Source of the DNA: Mallotus nudiflorus
Lineage: Eukaryota > Streptophyta > Magnoliopsida > Malpighiales > Euphorbiaceae
Direction: 5' to 3'
DNA length: 64,000 bases
Assembly (NCBI GenBank): GCA_947683625.1
Contig: CANTUR010000049.1
Coordinates: 7,976,501-8,040,500 of the forward strand
Both the position numbers and the translations under genes were made by a program. Shown here piece by piece: positions 56,532-64,000 of this stretch (the first letter of the stretch is position 1; each line of letters opens with the position of its first letter). The notes under the pieces are model-generated. The model was not told the origin of the DNA. It searched no databases and worked only from the letters and a program-made list of their open reading frames with translations.

Positions 56532-57187
56532 TAATTTAGTAAAGAACATGAGGTATATATTTAGAGAAATATATTTAACGATAACTAAATTATTTAATTT
56601 TATTTAATTTTGTGACTTTATCATTAATTTTTTTTATGAATTTAAGTACTACGAGGCTAATTTGTGTGTTTTAGAAAATGGTACCTGTAAATGTAGTTTT
56701 GGCTCAATCAATCAACTCAAAAAGCACACACAACAACAATAAATTTTGATAGAAAATATCTACACGAGAATCAAAACAAGTGTGAGTGATATTATGTAAT
56801 TATTTTTTACCAAATTTTACTAATGATGTCTGTGTGTTTTGAGCTTATTGATCGTGTTAAACCTATATTTAAAGTCACAATTACTCAAAATATATACAGT
56901 CTCAATTTATACATAATTAAATTTATTTAAATGCATTATTTAGTTTCGTTGGTATTTATATTTTGTGTAATAGTATAGAAGTCCAATGTGAATGTAATTT
57001 GTGTGAGCTAGTTAGTGGCATAATGCAGAATATTTAAGAGTGTTGTTTCTTTGCATGAATAAATAATTGATTTTACAATTTTCAGCCTTTCTATGATTTC
57101 TAACATAGCGTAGTTACAAAAAAAACTCAACCAAAATTTCATTAATTTTGATATATTTTTAATTTTAATTTTTTAGACTAAGGAGTT
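56532..57187. other. AT-rich DNA without recognised features
   Basis: No gene, repeat or element end recognised between the CACTA-like element and LTR B copy 2. Confidence 0.5.
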
Positions 57188-59342
57188 TGTAGAATGAGGG
57201 ATTTAGCGTACGCCCAAGATTTTAGCAAATGTGACACTATTTGAAATCAAGGCTCTAGAGAACATACTAACCATTATCACAAACACATGACGAGAATATG
57301 AGAAGTTTCCACCTAGGGTAATAACTGAGACAAATATAAATGGTGGTACTCGATTTTCTAAAAGAAAGCTACCACCACAACTAGGAGATTCTAGATACGG
57401 AATACCAACTTCTTTCAGTCTTGTATTCATTTATAATTACGTTATAAATTACTACGTTATCCTCTATTTGTATGCAATTTCATATAAACCCTTATTTAAA
57501 GCAATTTACTCCAGGCAAACTCGTCATGAAAATACATATAAACAATGCATTCATCACAATCCCTAGTTTAGTCTAATCTATATTGATTTTAATTAAATGA
57601 GCTTAATCTACATGTTTTAATTTATAAGTGAGCCTAAAGACTAATGGGCCTTATTCTTATTTAATTTTAATTAAGTGAACCTAAGTCTATTCATTCTAAT
57701 TTAACTAAAGAAATGGGCCTACAGTCAACAAATTTTAAAGAAAGGAATTAATTAGTGGGCCTAATCATTATTTTTTTTAACAAAAAATGGGCTAAGTCTA
57801 TTTGTTTTAAAAGAAATGGGATTGACGAGCTGAGCTAAATCTAAGTTAATTTTATTAACTAAAAATGGCCTAAGTCTAAATTAACCTAAATGGGCCTAAT
57901 TGATTTTAAAATTAATTAAACCTAAAAATCCAATTAAAAGCCTATTTATTAAATGGATTAGAGCCCGACGTGGGCTTGGGGCCGAAAACATGCAAAAATC
58001 AACAAACAAGCCCAAAAACATAAAAAATCAAAATAATCAAATAAAAAAGATCAAACATGCAAGTAACTTATTTCTTTTAAAAAAACCTAATTTTAATTAA
58101 CATGCAACCTAAATTAATCTACTGCCTCCATTGATTTTACTTAGGGTTTATGAAATTGAGCCTAATTTACTAATTAACTTTTTAAGAACAAGAGAAAGCT
58201 AGACTTTTCATTATTCCTACTATTAGAGCTATTACAAAATCTACCAAAAATAATAAAGAAAATAAAATTACAATTACAATCTTTGAGAAAATGAATTAAA
58301 CAAATTCAAAACCTAAAAAACAATAAAATAAACTAAATATAGCAAGATAAAAATTAAATCGGGATCTTTGACTTTTGGCTTTTATTCATGGATTCTCCAT
58401 TGGTTTCTTTAGTTCAATCATGTACTCATCACTAGAAACATGAAACATAAAGAATCAAATGAAGAAAATAAAATTAGAATTAATGAACAAAGAAAACAAA
58501 ATGATGAAGATTAAACAAAAAAATGTAGGAATAATAAAATGAAAATAATAAAATGATATAAAAGAAAAAAATTAATAAAAGAAAGGAGTAGAAGAGTAAT
58601 GCTATGCAAATACTGTTTGAATGCCTCTTAGAATGGGATTTCAGCGTTTTGAGTAAATTAACTCTGTGTTTCTTGATTTCTAGACATTGAAAAGAACATT
58701 TTTTTTTTGCTCTAAAAAGGTTTCTTTTGAAACCTACAGTAGAAGGTTAGGTATTTTCTTTCCTTTTGTGTTTTTTCAATCAACCCTTTTTTTTTTGCAG
58801 TAGCTAATTAAGTTTTTTCCTCTCTCTCTTTTTCATAAAATCCCTTTCTTCTCTGTCAATCTTTTCTTTTTTATATCCTGTTCCTAAGCTAGAGCTTTGA
58901 TCTCTTCCTTCCTAAAAATAAACAAGATAAGAATTTTAATTTCAAAAAAAAGAAGATTTTATGCGTAAGAGATGCGTACGGGACCAAATTCTACTCAAAT
59001 CAATTTATTTATTTAAATAAATTAAATTAGACCAATCACAATGAAAAAAAAAAGATTTTTATTGAAAATTTTTAGCGCCTCAACATTGTAAAATGTTGAC
59101 CGGCATTGTGTAATGTTGATTGGTATTGTGTAATGCCAATTGTTGTTGTGTAATACCAATTGGCATTACATAATGCCAATCGGCATTACGTAATGCTGAT
59201 TAAAATAAATTAAATTTGGACTAATCATAGTGAAAAAAAAATTTATTGAAAATTTTTAGCACCTTGACTTTACAAAATGTTGACTGGCATTGTGTAATGT
59301 CGATTGACATTGTGTAATATATCTTGAAATTGGGTGCTTATA
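57188..59342 (-). mobile_element. Family-B Tat-like LTR, copy 2 (3' LTR)
   Basis: On the minus strand it starts TATAAGCACCCAATTTC (59342) and ends CTCATTCTACA (57188), matching 26246-28041. The block with GGTACTCGATTTTC on the plus strand (about 57344) and the CTAGGGTAATAACTGAGA block (about 57313) correspond to GAATCGAGTACC and TTACCCTGGGTGGCGAC in copy 1. It is about 360 bp longer, mainly because of a duplicated segment with dyads at 59020-59330. Polypurine tract and 3' region on its right make it a 3' LTR. Confidence 0.85.
59020..59330. repeat. Duplicated dyad-rich segment inside LTR B copy 2
   Basis: Two direct copies (starting about 59025 and 59217) of GACCAATCACAATGAAAAAA...AAAATTTTTAGC...ATTGTGTAATGT. 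Between them, short ATTGGCATTA and TAATGCCAAT words alternate; GCATTACGTAATGC (59183-59196) is a perfect palindrome. Confidence 0.8.
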
Positions 59343-59355
59343 GTTGCCCCCCTTT
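59343..59355 (-). other. Polypurine tract, family-B element 2
   Basis: Minus strand AAAGGGGGGCAAC directly before LTR start TATAAGCAC; one base differs from the tract at 28791. Confidence 0.85.
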
Positions 59356-59489
59356 GTCGTTATTTGCTTAACAAATTATGGCAAAGCAATAGAAGCACAC
59401 AATTTTGAAGGATAGAATTAGAGTACTTAATTGTATCCTAATTGATGGATTGATGCTTAAATTGTTGTGCAATTTTTAAGCAAGATGCT

Positions 59490-59860
59490 AGGCTTAGCAT
59501 GCTTCACTAGATTTTTTATAGAACATCTAGTGAGATATATGCAAATGAGTTTCGCTACATTCCCTATGGGACATTTAGCATTTCATGATTTGAGAACACG
59601 TTATAGCTCCTGTGGAACATCTAGCAACAATACCATAACAACTTTGTAGTGTCTGGTGAACTGCACTTTATTCCCTTTAAGACATATAGTGACAATAGAT
59701 TTCGTTATATTCCCTATGAGACGTTTAATGAAATATGTGTAATGATTCTCATTATATTCCCTATGGGACATTTAGAGATTTATGATTTGAGAACATGCTA
59801 TAGCTCCTATGGAACGTCTAGCAATAATACAATAACTATTGTGTAGCATATAACCAATTT
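59490..59860 (-). repeat. 197-bp duplication with about 48-bp sub-units
   Basis: TGAGAACACGTTATAGCTCC (59591) recurs as TGAGAACATGCTATAGCTCC (59788), 197 bp apart. TTCCCTATGGGACATTTAG-like phrases recur within. Not present in the other copy of the region. Confidence 0.8.
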
Positions 59861-59994
59861 CTTAAGAACAAAGTTTGAGTACTTACTTGTGCTCCTTTTT
59901 GCTTATGAGTAATTGTCGGTTCATAATGAATTCTTATGTTGTCATACAACACTAGGCATAAACTTAAAACAACTGAAGAAACACTATACTCGAA

Positions 59995-60205
59995 CATATA
60001 GCATTGGTTTGAAAGGATACGTCACACTCAGACATATGATGTTGACTATACTTGGATGTATAGTCTTAATTGAAATAATACATTATACTCAGTCATACAA
60101 TGTCGACTATACTTGGTCGTATAGTCTGAATTGAAATGACACATTACACTCGGTCATACAATATCGAATGTCTGAATTGAAATACACTACACTTGGTCTT
60201 GTAGT
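59995..60205 (-). repeat. About 61-bp tandem array, copy 2
   Basis: Three to four units with ACTCAGACATATGATGTTGA and ACTTGGTCGTATAGTCTGAA, related to the array at 28935-29335 but shorter. Confidence 0.8.
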
Positions 60206-60224
60206 GTTGATTTCATTTATGCGA

Positions 60225-61230
60225 TTATGCTGCAATCCATAATTGCTCATGATTAGATGCAACCCTTTCATTATTCATTGATGATGTTGTAATCCATAAT
60301 TGCTCATGATTAACTGTAGCCCTTTCGTTGCTCACTAATGATATTGCAGTCCATAACTGCTTATGATTAGCTATAACCCTTTTGTTGCTTACTGATGATA
60401 CTGTAATCCATAACTGCTCGCACTTAGCTGTAATCCATAATTGCTCACTGATGATGCTGCAATCCCCAATTACTCATAATTAGCTGTAACCCTTTCATTG
60501 CTCACTGATGATGCTGCAATCCATAATTGCTCACAATTAGCTGCAATCCATAATTACACATTGATGATGCTACAATCCATAATTGCTTGCAAATTGACTA
60601 CAATCCTTTCATTGCTCGCCTTTGATGCTATAGTCCATAACTGTTTATGGTTTAGGTATAACCCTTTCATTGCTTACCGATGATGTTGTAATCTATAATT
60701 GCTCGCGATTAGCTGCAACCCTTCCATTACTCGCCTTTGATAATGCTACAGCCTATAACTACTCATGATTAGCTACAACTCTTCCATTGCTCACCTTTGA
60801 TAATGCTACAACCCATAACTGCTCGCGATTAGTTGTTACCCTTTCATTGCTTGCCTTTGGTAATGCTATAGTCCATAACTACTCGCGATGAGCTGTAACC
60901 TTTTCATTATTCATTGATGATACTTTAATCCATAATTACTCATGATTAGTTACAACCCTTTTATTGCTAACTTATGATGCTGCAATCCATAATTGCTCGT
61001 GCTTAGCTATGACCTTTACATTGCTCACTAATGATGCTACAATATATAACTGCTCATAATTAGCTGTAACCCTTTCGTTGCTTACTAATGATGCTGCAAT
61101 CCATAATTGCTCATGATTAGCTGTAACTCTTTCATTGCTCACTGATGATGCTATAATCCATAACTACTTGCAATTAGCTGCAATCCTTACATTACTTACC
61201 TTTTATGTTGCAATCCATAATTGCTCATGA
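60225..61230 (-). repeat. 57-bp tandem array, copy 2
   Basis: Units start at 60234, 60291, 60348 and 60405 (exact 57-bp steps) and go on to about 61230 with some deletions; about 17 units in all, versus about 10 in the copy at 29340. Consensus words are AATCCATAATTGCTCATGA and TTAGCTGTAACCCTTTCATT. Confidence 0.92.
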
Positions 61231-61739
61231 TTTTTATCTTCGGTTGTTTGAGTCGAATTTTTTGAATTCTTTATGCTAATTGACTTTGAATTTTATTTTG
61301 TTGATTGATTAGAATTTCTTACTGACTAATTTCAATTTTGCTGTGTTAACTAACTCTACAAGTTTGATGCACTTCCTTCTAGATTTGTGATTCTTACAGA
61401 CTTATTGAAGTTAGTTTCAATCATGATGAATGTACAACAATACATTATAATGTTAAAAATTTATGAGAAAATTCATCACTCTTTCATGAGATAGCGTGCA
61501 CTCAATGAATCTCACTATTTTTTTTATTTTCATGACTATCATTTATTTACCATTTACCAAGGTCAAAGGCATCGTTAACCATCTTATACTGAGAGCATAG
61601 CTTTTACTAAATGATGAGCTTACTTCCACACCTAATTTTAAGGAGAATTTATTAAACAAAACTTATGAAAATTGAGCATAAAAAGATCGAATTCTGAGTA
61701 TCAAAAAAATCTTTAAGTTATTTTTTTGCTTTTGTTCCT

Positions 61740-62090
61740 TATTAGAGTATTCCCCCGCCTTTTTGATATTACTCAGCGTGGATACTATTGGAAAGGTCCT
61801 TTGGATACTCATACTCTTACAAAGCATTGGAGTACATAGAGCGGGTTTTAACATGGGTTCTCTTTTAGTATTCCCTCACCTTTCTTGTATTACTCAACAT
61901 GGATATCGCCAAAGGTTTCATGTTGATACTCTTACTCATTTATGAGCATTAAAGTAAATTATGCTTGCTCTTTTTTTATTCTCTTTTTAGTATTCCCTTG
62001 CCTTTCTCGTATTACTCAGCGTGGATACCATCAAGGGATTTTGTACTCCTACTCAGTTTTGAGCATTGAAAAGATACTCTAAAATTCAAG
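61740..62090 (-). repeat. 122-bp tandem array, three units, copy 2
   Basis: CTCAG or CTCAA words start at 61772, 61893 and 62015 (121 and 122 bp). The number of units and spacing equal those of the array at 30400-30760. Confidence 0.9.
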
Positions 62091-62515
62091 CAATTTATAC
62101 TACAAGTCCATAGATTTTGTCTTTGCATTTTCTTCCCCTCGTTTGGGTGCAAAGCAAGCATTAGATTGATTAGATTTTATAAACTCTCAACATAAAGTTG
62201 TTAACTAATCATCTAAATTCTACAAGGTTAATAAAAGAAAGCCATTACGATCAAAGGTCATGAGATAGGCTTTTTGCACATGATCTCATGAAGTGCATAA
62301 AGTTACTTTCAATTTGTGAATTTTATGATTGAGATGGTACTTTATTACAGAATCTAAGGAAATAGAGTTTTGTTACTTCCCTTTTATTATATTGATGAGT
62401 GTTTGGTATTTGCTATCTAGCCCCTACACAAAATACCATAAGTTAGTATGGTCTATTCGCAAGTGAATAATTTTTTTCAAAATGTAATGTTACTCTTTTG
62501 CATTCTTCCCTTTTG

Positions 62516-64000
62516 ATTTTGGTGATGATGTCTTTGATGTTGAATTTAAGGAGTTTGAGCGTCCTATCCAACCTCTTAAGGTCTATAGGATGATGCTTTT
62601 ACAAGTGTCACTGTCAATGATATTCCTTTACTGGATGGGCTCATGATTTATTGGGCTCTTGAGGTCTAAAGTCCCATTGAATATCAGTTCACCTCGATAG
62701 TGTTGCCCTTTTCCTTCAGATGTGAACATTCTAACTACCTTTCTATACTTTTACAACACTAATTGTGAATATTAGTAGTAAAGTATTTGCACAATATCGC
62801 CTCAGCTCAAAGACTTTATTATGCAAAGCAAGTATTTCACAATAAATATATGTAGGTGTATACATGTTATGTATGACATACATGATCCTAATGGGTCTCC
62901 TATTTGGAACAGAGCTTTGTTTGCAGCTTGGAGTGTGAGAATGAGATACCTCATCAATAGCCTATAGGTTTGAGCATTGAATGCCTCGCTGTTGGTACTT
63001 CTGATGTCAGAGCCTCTTTATACAATTTGTTAAATAGATGACCATGTTAGCAAGTAGGGTCCATGGCTTGACACTGGAGCTTATAATTGACCAATGCACT
63101 ATTGAACTTTTCTTTTTATTACTACTTTTGTTGTATGATAACTACTAGCTCTTATAATTTAGCATTCCATCTTCGCTCTTTAAATGTGGATTGACTGTTA
63201 TGCAATTTGCCCCCAGAGCTACATTTTTTCCCCAACTTCATTCTAGATTCATTCATACTATTCTAGCATTCTTTTTTTCATTTTCATGTGCAAAAGACCT
63301 TATTCATTCACTACTATTGTTACTAACGCTATTTGTTGCAATCTTATGCATTGAAGATGCAAAGGAGTGGATGAATTGACAGAAGCAAGTTCTTGATGAT
63401 GAAATCAACTAGACTTGCTCTTCAAAGAACTCTTGAGCTAAATATGAGGCTTGATAATAATGCAATGATTGATGATAGTTACAAGGTATGGGTTGCAATG
63501 TAAGTTATTAAGCCAATTGTTTATGTACAAGATGACACTAGACTTACAAACAAAATCACAAAGGGGTGGCAAAAAGAAATAGTGATCTTATAACTTTCAT
63601 TATGTATTTTCTTTCCATTCAAATCTTTATACAGTATGATAAAGATGAATATGCAATATTTGAACAAAAATTTCATATTCAATTTTATTCATTCATTAAG
63701 GCAAAAATGAGAACATTCATTACATTACATAATACAACTCCTATTACTAATTAGTCCTCTTAGATCTCCTAACATAACATTTTTCTCTCATTTTTACCTA
63801 ATTATCCTTTTTTTATTTTTTTCCTTTTTGTTTTCACTTTTCCTTTCTTCCAAATTTCCTATCCTTAGAAGTTATATAATTTGATATATGAATGCTATTT
63901 GAATTTGCATTTTTACCCATATTGAATGAATCTAATTGAATTGAATTTATGTCAAACATTGTAAATGCAATCAATATCATAATGTATGGTACCATTAGGA
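62516..64000. other. Unidentified DNA beyond family-B 3' region
   Basis: By position this should be further internal sequence of the minus-strand family-B element, but I could not read gag or pol on the minus strand. On the plus strand short stretches such as GDDVFDVEFKEFERPIQPLK (62526-62585) and WNRALFAAWSVRMRYL (about 62908) are open but end in stops and match no family I know. Confidence 0.3.

Larger units (their letters stand above)
59356..62515 (-). mobile_element. Family-B Tat-like 3' internal region, copy 2
   Basis: Homologous to 28804-31330 in the same order: start CCTTTGTCGTTATTTGC, 61-bp array, 57-bp array, 122-bp array, then AGTTAGTATGGTCTATTCG (62442) and TTGCATTCTTCCCTT (62500). 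It also has a segment absent from copy 1 (59490-59860) and a longer 57-bp array. No coding sequence seen. Confidence 0.7.

Overview
The window looks like nuclear DNA from a flowering plant, probably a eudicot and probably heterochromatin. It is very AT-rich, has no bacterial-style gene packing and no intact host gene, and is built almost wholly of decayed transposable elements: Tat-lineage Ty3/gypsy (Ogre-like), Ty1/copia (one Sirevirus), a chromovirus-type Ty3/gypsy, one PIF/Harbinger DNA transposon and one CACTA-like element. I cannot name the species. All identifications come from reading translations and repeat structure by eye; nothing was searched.

Layout. (1) 1-7371: 3' part of a plus-strand Tat element of LTR family A: integrase remnant, a long 3' region with an antisense plant-mobile-domain (PMD) pseudogene, a 59-bp tandem array, and a 3' LTR. 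It sits inside (2) 7372-12929, the 3' half of a Sirevirus (RT, RNase H, env-like ORF, LTR), which sits inside (3) the gag of a minus-strand Tat element (gag from 12930, primer-binding site near 14300, LTR beyond). (4) 14.3-19.1 kb: AT-rich LTR and intergenic DNA with a PPR-protein fragment. (5) 19107-23136: a complete-structure PIF/Harbinger element with TIRs, TTA target duplication and two divergent genes. (6) 23.3-28.5 kb: a copia LTR, a 224-bp tandem duplication, and a family-B LTR inserted in the second unit of that duplication. (7) 28.5-31.3 kb: a minus-strand family-B LTR fragment, polypurine tract and 3' region with three tandem arrays. (8) 31.8-36.95 kb: a second plus-strand family-A Tat 3' end, again with the antisense PMD pseudogene, inserted in (9) a minus-strand chromovirus (RT start, protease, gag, PBS, LTR; 36.95-41.7 kb). 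(10) 41.8-43.3 kb LTR-like DNA, then (11) a minus-strand family-A Tat 5' end (gag, PBS, LTR; 43.3-47.14 kb) inserted in (12) a Ty1/copia pol with its 3' LTR (47.14-52.1 kb). (13) 52.7-53.45 kb: a fourth, degraded family-A LTR. (14) 55.58-56.53 kb: a CACTA-like element. (15) 57.2-64 kb: a family-B LTR, polypurine tract and 3' region with the same arrays as in (7).

Nothing here looks able to produce a working protein set. The most interesting pattern is in the two Tat families. In family A the space between pol and the 3' LTR carries an intron-containing PMD gene on the opposite strand with its own TATA box, and the upstream DNA of that gene carries the same kind of CATG-rich array found upstream of the TATA box in the LTR. 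In both families the same interval also carries tandem repeats (59 and about 41 bp in A; 61, 57 and 122 bp in B). The Harbinger element is the best preserved unit; a perfect 52-bp duplication has broken its transposase.
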